Notes under the pieces: generated by a model | Databases searched by the model: none | What the model was told of the DNA's origin: nothing | The model's input: only the letters and a program-made list of their open reading frames with translations | NCBI GenBank assembly: GCA_947650365.1 | Contig: CANTAL010000132.1 | Coordinates: 620,001-684,000, forward strand | Length of the DNA stretch: 64,000 bases | Direction: 5' to 3' | DNA from: Chamaelirium japonicum | Lineage: Eukaryota; Streptophyta; Magnoliopsida; Liliales; Melanthiaceae | Part shown: piece after piece, positions 1 to 14,549 of the stretch | Layout: each line of letters starts with the position of its first letter | Numbering within the stretch: position 1 is the stretch's first letter | Translations under genes and position numbers: made by a program

Positions 1-1232
1 ATTCGTACGATCTATTCTAATTCATTCGCATGATCCATTCTAATTCATTCATACAATCCATTCTAATTCATTCATACGATCCATTCTAATTCATTCGCAC
101 GATCCATTCTAATTCATTTGTACGATCTATTCTAATTCATTCACACGATCCATTCTAATTCATTCATACGATCCATTCTAATTCATTCACACGATCCATT
201 CTAATTCATTCGTACGATCCTTTCTAATTCATTCGAACGAATGTATCCATTCTAATTCATTCGTACGATCTATTCTAATTCATTCGTACGATCCATTCTA
301 ATTCATTCATACGATCCATTCTAATTCATTCGTACGATCCACTCTAATTCATTCGCACGATCCATTCTAATTCATTCGTACGATACAATCTAATTCATTC
401 GTACGATCCATTCTAATTCATTCGTACGAACCATACAAATTCATTCGTAAGAATGTATTCATTCTAATTCATTCGTACGATCCATTCTAATTCAATCGTA
501 TGATCCATTCTAATTCATTCGTACGATCCATTCTAATTCATTCGCACGATCCAATCTAATTCATTCGTACGATCCATTCTTATTCATTCGTACGATCCAT
601 TCTAATTCATTCGCACGATCCATTCTAATTCATTCGCACGATCTATTCTAATTCATTCGCACGATCCATTCTAATTCATTCGCACGATCCATTCTAATTC
701 ATTTATACGATCCATTCTAATTCATTCATACAATCCATTCTAATTCTTTCGCACGAATGTATCCATTCTAATTCATTCGTACGATCTATTCTAATTCATT
801 CGCACGATCCATTCTAATTCATTCGTACGATCCATTCTAATTCATTCGCACGAATGTATCCATTCTAATTCATTTGTACGATCTATTCTAATTCATTCGT
901 ACGATCCATTCTAAGTCATTCGTACGATCCATTCTATTTCATTCGTACGATCCATTCTAGTTCATTCGTATGATCCATTCTATTTCATTCGTACGATCCA
1001 TTCTAACTCATTCGTACGATCCATTCTAATTCATTCGCACGAATGTATCCATTCTAATTCATTCGTACGACCCATTCTAATTCATTCGCACGATCCATTC
1101 TAATTTATTCGCACGAATGTATCCATTCTAATTCATTTGTACGATCTATTCTAATTCATTCGCACGATCCATTCTAATTCATTCATACAATTCATTCTAA
1201 TTCATTCGTACGATCCATTCTAATTCATTCGC
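1..1232 (+). repeat. Satellite block, F orientation
   Basis: Head-to-tail 23-bp units with 28-bp variants near 235, 753, 853, 1,041 and 1,113. The block belongs to the dispersed duplication shared with 28,777 onwards and probably continues left of the window. It ends at an inverted junction around 1,232, where ATTCATTCG is followed by CA and then CGAATGAAT. Confidence 0.93.
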
Positions 1233-1782
1233 ACGAATGAATTAGAATGGATCGTGCGAATGAATTACAATAGATCGTACGAATGAATTAGAATGGATCG
1301 TACGAATGAATTAGAATGGATCGTACGAATGAATTAGATTGTATCGTACGAATGAATTAGAATGGATCGTGCGAATGAATTAGAATGGATCGTACGAATG
1401 AATTAGAATGGATCATATGAATGAATTAGAATGGATCGTACGAATGAATTAGAATAGATCGTACGAATGAATTAGAATGGATACATTCGTGCGAATGAAT
1501 TACAATGGATCGTGCGAATGAATTAGAATGGATCATGCGAATGAATTAGAATGGATCGTACGAATGAATTAGATTGGATCGTGCGAATGAATTAGAATGG
1601 ATCGTACGAATGAATTAGAATCGATCGTACGACTGAATTAGAATAGATCGTACGAATGAATTAGAATGGATACATTCGTGCGAATGAATTAGAATGGATC
1701 GTACGAATGAATTAAATGAATTAGAATGGATCGTATGAATGAATTAGAATGGATCGTGCGAATGAATTAGAATGAATTATAA
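1233..1782 (-). repeat. Satellite block, R orientation
   Basis: Units read GAATGAATTAG then AATGGATCG on the plus strand, with a 28-bp variant (GGATACATTCGTGCG) near 1,479 and 1,669. The block ends in GAATGAATTATAATAG before a small F islet. Confidence 0.92.
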
Positions 1783-1851
1783 TAGATTCGCATGATCCAT
1801 TCTAATTCAAATTCATTCGCACGATCTAATCTAATTCGCACGATCCATTCT
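1783..1851 (+). repeat. Short F-orientation islet inside an R tract
   Basis: About 70 bp of F units with truncated, rearranged joints (ATTCAAATTCATTCG, ATCTAATCTAATTCG). The same islet with the same odd joints recurs at 30,467-30,530, so it predates the A/B duplication. Confidence 0.88.
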
Positions 1852-2639
1852 AGAATGGATCGTGCGAATGAATTAGATTGGATCATACGAATGAGTTAGA
1901 ATGGATCGTACGAATGAATTAGAATGGATCGTACGAATGAATTAGAATGGATCGTACGTATGAATTAGAATGGATCGTGCGAATGAATTAGAATGGATCG
2001 TACGAATGAGTTAGAATGGATCGTACAAATGAATTAGAATGGATCGTACGAATGAACTAGAATGGATCGTACGAATGAAATAGAATGGATCGTGCGAATG
2101 AATTAGATTGGATCGTGCGAATAAATTAGAATGGATAGTACGAATGAATTAGAATGGATACATTCATGCGAATGAATTAGAATTGATCGTACGAATGAAT
2201 TAGAATGGATCGTACGAATGAATTAGAATGGATCGTACGAATGAATTAGAATGGATCGTGCGAATGAATTAGAATAGATCGTACGAATGAATTAGAATGG
2301 ATACATTCGTGCGAATGAATTAGAATGGATCGTGCGAATGAATTAGAATGAATACATTCTTACGAATGAATTTGTATGGTTTGTATGAATGAATTAGAAT
2401 GGATTGTAAGACTGAATTAGAATTGATCATACGAATGAATTAGATTGTATCGTACGAATGAATTAGAATGGATCGTGCGAATGAATTAGAATGGTTCGTA
2501 CGAATGAATTAGAATCGATCGTATGAATGAATTAGAATGGATCGTGCGAAAGAATTAGAACAGATCGTACGAATGAATTAGAATGGATACATTTGTGCGA
2601 ATGAATTAGAATGGATCGTACGAATGAATTAGATTGTAC
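1852..2639 (-). repeat. Satellite block, R orientation
   Basis: Regular R units with 28-bp variants near 2,155 and 2,303. A divergent unit, AATGAATTTGTATGG followed by TTTGTATGAATG, lies near 2,365. Its relatives recur near 4,678 and 31,045. Confidence 0.92.
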
Positions 2640-2748
2640 AATTCATTCGCACGATCCATTCTAATTAGATCCATTCTAATTCATTCTTTGGCACGAATGA
2701 TCCATTCTAATCCAATCTAATTCATTCTAATTCAATCTATTTCATGAT
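2640..2748 (+). repeat. Scrambled F islet with CTTTGG insertion
   Basis: F-like satellite with truncated units and a rare CTTTGGCACGAATG joint near 2,685. It is duplicated at 31,365-31,473 and is a good landmark for tracing the A/B duplication. Confidence 0.85.
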
Positions 2749-5487
2749 CATACGAATGAATTAGAATGGATCATACGAATGAATTAGAATGGATCGTACG
2801 AATGAATTAGAATGGATTGTACGACTGAATTAGAATGGATCGTACGAATGAATTAGATTGGATCGTGCGAATGAAATAGAATGGATCGTATAAATGAATT
2901 AGATTGGATCGTGCGAATGAATTAGAATAGATCATACGAATGAATTAGAATGGATCGTGCGAATGAATTAGAATGGATCGTACGAATGAATTAGAATGGA
3001 TCGTGCGAATGAATTAGAATGGATCGTGCGAATGAATTAAAATGGATCGTGCGAATGAATTAGAATGGATCGTACGAATGAATTAGAATGGATCGTATGA
3101 ATGAATTAGATTGGATCGTGCGAATGAATTAGAATGGATCGTACGAATGAATTAGAATGGATCGTACGAATGAATTAGAATAGATCTTACGAATGAATTA
3201 GAATGGATACATTCGTGCGAATGAATTAGAATGGATCGTACGAATGAATTAGAATGGATCGTACGAAGGAATTAGATTGGATCGTGCGAATGAATTAGAA
3301 TGGATCGTACGAATGAATTAGAATGGATCGTGCGAATGAATTAGAATGGATCGTACGAATGAATTAGAATGGATCGTACGAATGAATTAGATTGGATCGT
3401 GCGAATGAATTAGAATGGATCGTACGAATGAATTAGAATCGATCGTACGAATGAATTAGAATAGATCGTACGAATGAATTAGAATGGATACATTCGTGCG
3501 AATGTATTAGAATGGATTGTACGAATGAAATAGAATGGATCGTGCGAATGAATTAGAATGGATCGTATGAATGAATTAGAATGGATCGTGCGAATGAATT
3601 AGAATGGATCGTGCGAATGAGTTAGAATGGATCGTACGAATGAATTAGAATGGATCGTGCGACTGAATTAGAATGGATCGTATGAATGAATTAGATTGTA
3701 TCGTACGAATGAATTAGAATGGATCGTGCGAATGAATTAGAATTGATCGTACGAATGAATTAGAATGGATCGTATGAATGAATTAGAATGGATCATGTGA
3801 ATGAATTAGAATAGATCGTACGAATGAATTAGAATGGATACATTCGTGCGAATGAATTAGAATAGATCGTACGAATGAATTAGAATGGATCGTGCGAATG
3901 AATTAGAATGGATCTTACAAATGAATTAGATTGGATCGTGCGAATGAATTAGAATGGATCGTATAAATGAATTAGAATGGATCGTACGAATGAATTAGAA
4001 TGGATCGTACGAATGAATTAGAATAGATCATACGAATGAATTAGATTGTATCGTACGAATGAATTAGAATGGATCGTACGAATGAATTAGAATGGATACA
4101 TTCGTGCGAATGAATTAGAATGGATCGTACGAATGAGTAAGAATGGATCGTACGAATGAAATAGAATGGATCATACGAATGAATTTGAATGGATCGTGCG
4201 AATGAATTAGAATAGATCGTATGAATGAACTAGAATGGATCGTACGAATGAAGTAGAATGGATACATTCGTGCGAATGAATTAGAATGGATCGTACGAAT
4301 GAATTAGAATGATCGTACGAATGAACTCGAATGGATCGTACGAATGAATTAGAATAGATCGTACGAATGAATTAGAATGGATACATTTGTGCGAATGAAT
4401 TAGAATCGATCGTACGAATGAATTAGAATGGTTTGTGCGAATGAATTAGAATGGATCGTATGAATGAATTAGAATGGATCATGCAAATGAATTAGAATGG
4501 ATCGTACGAATGAATTAGAATGGATCATCTGAATGAATTAGAATGGATCGTACGAATGAATTAGAATGGATTGTTCGACTGAATTAGAATGGATCGTACG
4601 AATGAATTAGAATGGATCATGCGAATGAATTAGAATGGATCATACGAATGAATTAGAATGAATACATTCTTACGAATGAATTTGTATGGTTCATATGAAT
4701 GAATTAGAATGGATTGTACGACTGAATTAGAATGGATCATACGAATGAATTAGATTGTATCGTACGATCCATTCTAATTCATTTGTACGAATAAGATCGT
4801 ACGAATGAATTAGAATGGATCATACTAATGAATTAGAATGGATCATATGAATGAATTAGAATGGATCGTGCGAATGAATTAGAATAGATCGTACGAATGA
4901 ATTAGAATGGATACATTCGTGCGAATGAATTAGAATGGATCGTACGAATGAATTAGAATGGATCGTGCGAATGAATTAGAATGGATCGTGCGAATGAATT
5001 AGAATGGATCGTACGAATGAATTAGAATAGATCGTACGAATGAATTAGATTGGATCGTGCGAATGAATAAGAATGGATCATACGAATGAATTAGAATGGA
5101 TCATACGAATGAATTAGAATTGATCGTACAAATGAATTAGAATGGATCATACGAATAAATTATAATGGATCGTATGAATGAATTAGAATGGATCGTACGA
5201 ATGAATTAGAATGGATTGTACGAATGAATTAGAATGGATCGTGCGATTGAATTAGAATAGATCATATGAATGAATTAGAATGGATCATACGAATGAATTA
5301 GAATGGATCATACGAATGAATTATAATGGATCTAGAATGGATACATTCGTTCGAATGAATTAGAATGGATCGTGCGAATGAATTAGAAGGATACATTCGT
5401 GCGAATGAATTAGAATGGATCGTACGAATGAATTAGAATGGATCGTACGAATTAGAATAGATCGTACGATCTATGAATTAGAATGGA
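2749..5487 (-). repeat. Satellite block, R orientation, 2.7 kb
   Basis: Long R tract interrupted only by an F snippet at about 4,762-4,790. It holds one copy of the diagnostic GAGTAAG / GAAATAG / GAATTTG / GAACTAG / GAAGTAG unit series (about 4,130-4,370) and several 28-bp variants. Confidence 0.92.
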
Positions 5488-6440
5488 TCCGTTCTAATTC
5501 ATTCGCACGATCCATTCTAATTCATTCGTACGATCCATTCTAATTCATTCGCACGAATGTATCCTTTCTAATTCATTCGTACGATCCATTCTAATTCATT
5601 CGTACGATCCATTCTAATTCATTCGAACGAATGTATCCATTCTAGATCCATTCTAATTCATTCGTACGATCCATTCTAATTCATTCGTATGATCCATTCT
5701 AATTCATTCGTACGATCTATTCTAATTCATTCGCACGATCCATTCTAATTCATTCGTACGATCCATTATAATTCATTCGTACGCTCCATTATAATTCATT
5801 CGTACGCTCCTTTCTAATTCATTCGTACGATCAATTCTAATTCATTCGCATGATCCATTCTAATTCATTCGTATGATCTATTCTAATTCATTCGCACGAT
5901 CCAATCTAATTCATTCGTACGATCTATTCTAATTTATTCGTACGATCCATTCTAATTCATTCGCACGATCCATTCTAATTCATTCGCACGATCCATTCTA
6001 ATTCATTCGTACGATCCATTCTAATTCATTCGCACGAATGTATCCATTCTAATTTATTCGTACGATCTATTCTAATTCATTCGCACGATTCATTTTAATT
6101 CATTCATATGATCCATTCTAATTCATTAGTATGATCCATTCTAATTCATTCGTACGATTTTATTCGTACGAATGAATTAGAATGGATCGTACGATACAAT
6201 CTAATTCATTCGTATGATCCATTCTAATTCAGTCGTACAATCCATTCTAATTCATTCATACGAACCATACAAATTCATTCGTAAGATTGTATTCATTCTA
6301 ATTCATTCGTACGATCCATTCTAATTCATTCGCATGATCCATTCTAATTCATTCGTACGATCCATTCTAATTCAGTCGTACAATCAATTCTAATTCATTC
6401 GTACGATCCATTCTAATTCATTCGTATGATCCATTCTAAT
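5488..6440 (+). repeat. Satellite block, F orientation
   Basis: F units with 28-bp variants near 5,553 and 5,627. A single R unit is embedded at about 6,166-6,192, which makes a short local palindrome. Confidence 0.9.
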
Positions 6441-6560
6441 TCGTACGAATGAATTAGAATGTATACGTATGAATTAGAATGTACGAATGAATTAGAATGA
6501 ATTAGAAAGGATCGTACGAATGGAGCTATTCATTCTTACATAAGAATTAGAATGAATCTA
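6441..6560. repeat. Scrambled satellite patch
   Basis: Units are truncated and switch orientation within a few tens of bases (AGAATGTATACGTATG, GGAGCTATTCATTC, TTACATAAGAATTAG). This is one of the most degenerate spots in the window. It is still recognisably derived from the satellite, and I see no foreign sequence. Confidence 0.8.
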
Positions 6561-6838
6561 TTCACATGATCCATTCTAATTCATTCGTACGATCCATTCT
6601 AATTCAGTCGTACAATCCATTCTAATTCATTCGTACGATCCATTCTAATTCATTTGTATGATCCATTCTAATTCATTCGTACGATCTATTCTAATTCATT
6701 CGCACGATCCATTCTAATTCATTCGTACGATCCATTCTAATTCACTTGCACAATCCAATCTAATTCATTCGTACGATCCATTCTAATTCATTCGCACGAT
6801 CCATTCTAATTAGATCGTACGATCCATTCTAATTCAAT
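6561..6838 (+). repeat. Satellite block, F orientation
   Basis: Regular F units. The block ends in a mixed joint, TAATTAGATCGTACG, and then reverses to R near 6,838. Confidence 0.9.
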
Positions 6839-7985
6839 CGTACAAATGAATTAGAATGGATCGTACAAATGAATTAGAATGGATCGTGCGAATGAATTAG
6901 AATAGATACATTCGTTAGAGTAAGAATGGATTGTGCGAATGAGTAAGAATGGATCGTACGAATGAATTAGAATGAATTAGATTGTATCGTACGAATGAAT
7001 TAGAATGGATCGTGCGAATGAATTAGAATGGATCGTACGAATGAATTAGAATGGATCGTATGAATGAATTAGAATAGATCGTACGAATGAATTAGATTGT
7101 ATCGTACGAATGAATTAGAATGGATCGTACGAATGAATTAGAATGGATCGTACGAATGAGTAAGAATGGATCGTATGAATAAAATAGAATGGATCGTACG
7201 AATGAGTTTGAATGGATCGTGCGAATGAATTAGAATCGATCGTACGAATGAACTAGAATGGATCGTACGAATGAAGTAGAATGGATACATTTGAGCGAAT
7301 GAATTAGAATGGATCGTACGAATGAATTAGAATGAATTAGAATGGATTCGACTACTTAACTAGAATGGATTAGAATGGATCGTGCGAATGAATTAGAATG
7401 GATCGTGCGAATGAATTAGAATAGATTGTGCGAATAAATTAGATTGGATTGTACGAATGAATTAGAATAGATCGTGCGAATTAATTAGAATGGATCGTGC
7501 GAATGAATTAGAATGGATCGTACGAATGAATTAGAATCGATCGTATGACTGAATTAGAATAGATCGTACGAATGAATTAGAATGGATACATTCGTGCGAA
7601 TGAATTAGAATGGATCGTACGAATGAATTAGAATGGATCGTGCGAATGAATTAGAATGGATCATATGAATGAATTAGAATTGATCGTGCGAATGAATTAG
7701 AATGGATCGTGCGAATGAATTAGAATGGATCGTACGAATGAATTAGAATGGATTGTACGACTGAATTAGAATGGATCATACGAATAAATTAGATTGTATC
7801 GTACGAATGAATTAGAATGGATCGTGCGAATGAATTAGAATGGATAGTACGAATAAATTAGAATGAATCGTACGAATGAATTAGAATGGATCGTATGAAT
7901 GAATTCGAATGGATCGTACGAATGAATTAGAATGGATCGTGCGAATGAATTAGAATGGATCATATGAATGAATTAGAATTGATCC
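6839..7985 (-). repeat. Satellite block, R orientation
   Basis: R tract containing a copy of the diagnostic GAGTAAG...GAAGTAG series (about 7,145-7,290) and, next to it, a rare divergent joint, TGGATTCGACTACTTAAC, near 7,345. The block ends at TTGATCCATTCGTACG. Confidence 0.9.
7321..7380. repeat. Rare divergent joint (partner near 50,731-50,785)
   Basis: AATGGATTCGACTACTTAAC is followed by TAGAATGGATTAG. A relative, GGATTCGGCTAATTAAC, lies near 50,751. Both follow a 28-bp variant carrying GAGCG instead of GTGCG, which marks the two loci as old diverged copies. Confidence 0.8.
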
Positions 7986-8164
7986 ATTCGTACGTACGAT
8001 CCATTCTAATTCATTATTACGATCCATTCTAATTCATTCGCACGATCCATTCTAATTCATTCGCACGATCCATTCTAATTCATTCATACGATCCATTCTA
8101 ATTCATTCGCACGATCCATTCTAATTCATTCGTATGATCCATTCTAATATATTCGCACGAATGT

Positions 8165-9090
8165 ATCCATTCTAATTTATTCGTACGATCTATTCTAATT
8201 CATTCGTACGATCCATTCTAATTCATTCATACGATCCATTCTAATTCATTCGCACGATCCAATCTAATTCATTCGTACGATCCATTCTAATTCAGTCGTA
8301 CGATCCATTCTAATTCATTCGTACGATCCATTCTAACTCATTCGCACGATCCATTCTAATTCATTCGCACGATCCATTCTAATTCATTCATACGATCCAT
8401 TCTAATTCATTCGCACGATCCATTCTAATTCATTCGTACAATCCATTCTAATACATTCGCACGAATGTATCCATTCTAATTCATTCGTACGATCTATTCT
8501 AATTCATTCGTACGATCGATTCTAATTCATTCGTACGATCCATTCTAATTCATTCGCACGATCCAATCTAATTCATTCGTACGATCGATTCTAATTCATT
8601 CGTATGATCCATTCTAATTCATTCGCACGATCCATTCTAATTCATTCGTACGAACCATTCTAATTCATTTGCACGAATATATCTATTCTAATTCATTCGC
8701 ACAATCTATTCTAATTCAATCGTATGATCCATTCTAATTCATTCGTACGATCCATTCTAATTCATTCGCATCATCCAATCTAATTCATTCGTACGATCCA
8801 TTCTTATTCATTCGTACGATCCTTTCTAATTCGTTCGCACGATCCATTCTAATTCATTCGTACGATTCATTCTAATTCATTCGCACGAATGTATCCATTC
8901 TAATTCATTCGTACGATCTATTCTAATCCATTCGCACGATCCATTCTAATTCATTTATACGATCCATTCTAATTCATTCGTATGATCAATTCTAATTCAT
9001 TCACACGATCCATTCTAATTCATTCGTACGATCCATTCTAATTCATTCGCACGAATGTATCCATTCTAATTCATTCGTACGATCTATTCT
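8165..9090 (+). repeat. ~0.9-kb internal duplication, copy 1
   Basis: Shares with 9,845-10,735 an ordered series of rare variants: CAGTCGTACG, TAACTCATTCG, GTACGAACCATTC, GAATATATCTATTC and GCATCATCCAATC. The offset falls from about 1,672 to about 1,646, so single units have been gained or lost since. Confidence 0.82.
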
Positions 9091-9844
9091 AATTCAGTCG
9101 TACGATCGATTCTAATTCATTCGTACGATCCATTCTAATTCATTTGCACGATCCAATCTAATTCATTCGTACGATCCATTCTAATTCATTCGTACGATCT
9201 ATTCTAATTCATTCGTACGATCCATTCTAATTCATTCGTACGATCCATTCTAATTCATTCGCATGATCCAATCTAATTCATTCGTACGATCCATTCTAAT
9301 TTCATTCGTACGATCCATTCTAATTCATTCATACGATCCATTCTAATTCATTCGTACGATCCATTCTAATTCATTCGCACGAATGTATCCATTCTAATTC
9401 ATTCGTACGATCTATTCTAATTCAGTCGTACGATCGATTCTAATTCATTCGTACGGTCCATTCTAATTCATTCGCACGATCCAATCTAATTCATTCGTAC
9501 GATCCATTCTAATTCATTCGTATGATCCATTCTAATTCATTCGCACGATCCATTCTAATTCATTCGTACAATCCATTCCAATTCATTCGCACGAATGTAT
9601 CCATTCTAATTCATTCATATGATCCATTCTAATTTATTTGTACGATCCAATCTACTTCATTCGCACGATCCATTCTAATTCATTCGCACGATCCATTCTA
9701 ATTCATTCGTACGATCCATTCTAATTCATTCGTATGATCCATTCTAATTCATTCGCACGAATGTATCCATTCTAATTCATTCGTACGATCTATTCTAATT
9801 CATTCGTACGATCCATTCTAATTCATTCATACGATCCATTCTAA

Positions 9845-10735
9845 TTTATTCGTACGATCTATTCTAATTCATTCGTACGATCCATTCTAATTCATTCATA
9901 CGATCCATTCTAATTCATTCGCACGATCCAATCTAATTCATTCGTACGATCCATTCTAATTCAGTCGTACGATCCATTCTAATTCATTCGTACGATCCAT
10001 TCTAACTCATTCGCACGATCCATTCTAATTCATTCGCACGATCCATTCTAATTCATTCATACGATCCATTCTAATTCATTCGCACGATCCATTCTAATTC
10101 ATTCGTACAATCCATTCCAATACATTCGCATGAATGTATCCATTCTAATTCATTCGTACTATCTATTCTAATTCATTCGTACGATCGATTCTAATTCATT
10201 CGTACGATCCATTCTAATTCATTCGCACGATCCAATCTAATTCATTCGTACGATCCATTCTAATTCATTCGCACGATCCATTCTAATTCATTCGTACGAA
10301 CCATTCTAATTCATTCGCACGAATATATCTATTCTAATTCATTCGCACAATCTATTCTAATTCAATCGTATGATCCATTCTAATTCATTCGTACGATCCA
10401 TTCTAATTCATTCGCATCATCCAATCTAATTCATTCGTACGATCCATTCTTATTCATTCGTACGATCCTTTCTAATTCATTCGCACGATCCATTCTAATT
10501 CATTCGTACGATTCATTCTAATTCATTCGCACGAATGTATCCATTCTAATTCATTCGTACGATCTATTCTAATTCATTCGCACGATCCATTCTAATTCAT
10601 TTATACGATCCATTCTAATTCATTCGTATGATCAATTCTAATTCATTCACACGATCCATTCTAATTCATTCGTACGATCCATTCTAATTCATTCGCACGA
10701 ATGTATCCATTCTAATTCATTCGTACGATCTATTC
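9845..10735 (+). repeat. ~0.9-kb internal duplication, copy 2
   Basis: Partner of 8,165-9,090, in the same orientation and separated from it by about 0.75 kb of other F units. Confidence 0.82.
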
Positions 10736-11464
10736 TAATTCATTCGTACGATCCATTCTAATTCATTATTACGATCCATTCTAATTCATTCGCACGATCC
10801 ATTCATTCGCACGATCCATTCTAATTCATTTGCACGATCCATTCTAATTCATTCGCACGATCCATTCTAATTCATTCGTACGATCCAATCTAATTCATTC
10901 ATACGATCCATTCTAATTCATTCACACGACCCATTCTAATTCATTTGTACGATACAATCTAATTCATTCGTACGATCCATTCTAATTCATTCGCACGATC
11001 CATTCTAATTCATTCGCACGATCCATTCTAATTCATTCGCGCGATCCATTCTAATTCATTCGCACGATCCATTCTAATTCATTCGTACGATCCATTCTAA
11101 TTCATTTGTACGATCCATTCTAATTAATTCGCACGAATGTATCCATTCTACTTTATTCGTACGATCCATTCTAGTTCATTTGTACGATCCATTCTAATTC
11201 ATTCGCACGATCAATTCTAATTCATTCATATGATCCATTCTAATTCATTCGCACGATCAATTCTAATTCATTCATATGATCCATTCTAATTCATTCGCAC
11301 AATCCATTCTAATTCATTCGTACGATCGATTCTACTTCATTCGCACGAATGTATCCATCCTAATTCATTCGTACAATCCATTCTAATTCATTCGCATGAT
11401 CCATTCTAATTCATTCGTCTGATCTATTCTAATTCATTCGTACGATCCATTCTAATTCATTCTA

Positions 11465-12374
11465 ATGGATTGTACGACTGAATTAGAATGGATCATACGA
11501 ATGAATTAGATTGTTTTATACAAATGAATTAGAATGGATCATACGAATGAAATAGAATGGATCGTACGAATGAAATAGAATGGATCGTACGAATGAATTT
11601 GAATGGATCGTGCGAATGAATTAGAATGGATCGTACAAATGAACTAGAATGGATCGTACGAATGAAGTATAATGGATACATTCGTGCGAATGAATTAGAA
11701 TGGATCGTACAAATGAATTAGAATGGATCGTACGAATGAATTAGAATGGATCGTGCGAATGAATTAGAATGGATCATGCGAATGAATTAGAATGGATCGT
11801 GCGAATGAATTAGAATGGATCGTGCGAATGAATTAGAATGGATCATACAAATGAATTAGAATAGATACATTGATGCGAATGAATTAGAATGGATCGTACG
11901 AATGAATTAGTATGGATCGTGCGAATGAATTAGAATGGATCGTACGAATGAATTAGAATGGATACATTCGTGCGAATGAATTAGAATGGATCATCCGAAT
12001 GAGAAAGAATGGATCGTATGAATGAAATAGAATGGATCGTACGAATGAATTTGAATGGATCATGTGAATGAATTAGAACGAATCGTACGAATGAATTAGA
12101 ATGGATTGTACGACTGAATTAGAATGGATCATACGAATGAATTAGATTGTATCGTACGAATGAATTAGAATGGATCATGCGAATGAATTAAAATGGATCG
12201 TACGAATGAATTAGAATGGATCGTATGAATGAATTAGAATGGATCGTGCGAATGAATTAGAATAGATCGTACGAATGAATTAGAATGGGTACATTCGTGC
12301 GAATGAATTAGAATGGATCGTACCAATGAATTCGAATGGATACATTCGTGCGAATGAATTACAATAGATCGTGC
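11465..12374 (-). repeat. Satellite block, R orientation
   Basis: R tract entered at CATTCTAATGGATTG. Includes part of the GAAATAG / GAATTTG / GAACTAG / GAAGTAG series (about 11,540-11,690). It exits through a 28-bp variant read as GTGCGAATGTATCC. Confidence 0.9.
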
Positions 12375-14549
12375 GAATGTATCCATTCTACTTCATTCGT
12401 ACGATCCATTCTAGTTCATTCGTACGATCCATTCTAATTCATTCGTACGATACAATCTAATTCATTCGTATGATCCATTCTAATTCAGTCGTACAATCCA
12501 TTCTAATTCATTCGTACGATCCATTCTAATTCATTTGTACGATCTATTCTAATTCATTCGCACGATCCATTCTAATTCATTCATACGATCCATTCTAATT
12601 CATTCGCACGATCCATTCTAATTCATTCGTACGATCCATTCTAATTCATTTGAACGAATGTATCCATTCTAGATCCATTCTAATTCATTCGTACGATCCA
12701 TTCTAATTCATTTGCATGATCCAATCTAATTCATTTGTACGATCCATTCTAATTCATTCGCACGATCCATTCTAATTCATTCGCACGAATGTATCCATTA
12801 TAATTCATTCGTACGATCTATTCTAATTCATTCGCACGATCCATTCTAATTCATTCATACGATCCATTCTAATTCATTTGTACGATCTATTCTAATTCAT
12901 TCGCACGATCCATTCTAATTCATTCGTACGATCCATTCTAATTCATTCACACGAATGTATCCATTCTAATTCATTCGTACGATCCATTCTAATTCATTCG
13001 TACGATACAATCTAATTCATTCGTACGATCCATTCATTCGTACGATCCATTCTAATTCAGTCATACGATCTATTCTAATTCATTCGTACGATCCATTCTA
13101 ATTCATTCGTACAATCCATTCTAATTCATTCGTAAGATCCATTCTAATTCATTTGCACGATCCAATCTAATTCATTCGTACGATCCATTTTAATTCATTC
13201 GTACGATTCATTCTAATTCATTCGCACGATCCATTCTAATTCATTCGTACGATCCATTCTAATTCATTCGTACGATCCAATCTTACTCATTCGTACGATC
13301 CATTCTAATTCATTCGCACGATCCATTCTAATTCATTCATATGATCCATCCTAATTCATTCGTACGATCCATTCTAATTCATTCGCACGATCTATTCTAA
13401 TTCATTCCTACGATACAATCTAATTCATTCATATGATCCATTCTAATTCAGTCGTACAATCCATTCTAATTCATTCGTACGATCCATTCTAATTCATTCG
13501 CACGATCCATTCGAATTCATTCGCACGATCCATTCTAATTCATTCATGCGATCCATTCTAATTCATTCACATGATCCATTCTAATTTATTCGTACGATCC
13601 ATTCTAATTCATTCGCACGAATGTATCCATTCTAATTCATTCGTACGATCTATTCTAATTCATTCGTACGATCCATTCTAATTCATTCGTACTATCCATT
13701 CTAATTCATTCACACAATCCAATCTAATTCATTCGTACGAACCATTCTAATTCATTCGTACGATCCATTCTAATTCATTCGCACGATCCCTTCTAATTCA
13801 TTCGCAGAATTCATTCGCACGATCCATTCTTATTCAGTCGTACAATCCATTCTAATTCATTCGTACGATCCATTCTAATTCATTCGCACGACCCATTTTA
13901 ATTCATTCACACGATCCATTCTAATTCATTCATACGTCCATTCTAATTCATTCGCATGATCCATTCTAATTCATTCGTACGATCCATTCTACTTCATTTG
14001 CACGATTGTATCCATTCTAATTCATTCGTACGATCTATTCTAATTCATTCGTACGATCCATTCTAATTCATTCGTACAATCCATTCTAATTCATTCGCAT
14101 GATCCAATTTAATTCATTCGTACGATCCATTCTAATTCATTCGCACGATCCATTCTAATTCATTTGGACGATACAATCTAATTCATTCGTATGATCCATT
14201 CATTCGTACGATCCATTCTAATTCATTCGCCCGATCCATTCTAATTCATTCGTACGATACAATCTAATTTATTCGTACGATCCATTCATTCGTACGATCC
14301 ATTTTAATTCATTCATACGATCTATTCTAATTCATTCGTACGATCCAATCTAATTCATTCGCACGATCCAATCTAATTCATTCGTACGATCCATTCTAAT
14401 TCGTTCGCACAATCTATTCTAATTCATTCGCACGATCCATTCTAATTCATTCGTACGATCCATTCTAATTCATTCACACGATCCATTCTAATTCATTCAT
14501 ACGATCCATTCTAATTCATTCGCATGATCCATTCTAATTCATTCGTACG

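Larger units (their letters stand above)
1..2850. repeat. Dispersed duplication A (partner 28,777-31,580)
   Basis: Position n here matches n+28,776 from the first base to about 480. The offset then drops by 92 bp (four 23-bp units present here and absent in the partner), and after the junction near 1,232 it is 28,679. Rare landmarks are shared in order: CGATCCTTTCTAATTC near 215, the F islet at 1,783-1,851, and the CTTTGGCACGAATG islet near 2,687. Similarity ends near 2,850. The left edge lies outside the window. Confidence 0.88.
7986..11464 (+). repeat. Satellite block, F orientation, 3.5 kb
   Basis: Long uninterrupted F tract. 28-bp variants occur at irregular intervals of roughly 170-600 bp. 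It contains an internal ~0.9-kb duplication (8,165-9,090 and 9,845-10,735). Confidence 0.93.

Noticed and set aside
2640-2748. Foreign insertion at the CTTTGG joint
   Set aside because: All but about six bases are recognisable satellite fragments, and the islet is duplicated at 31,365. It is a rearranged joint rather than an insertion.
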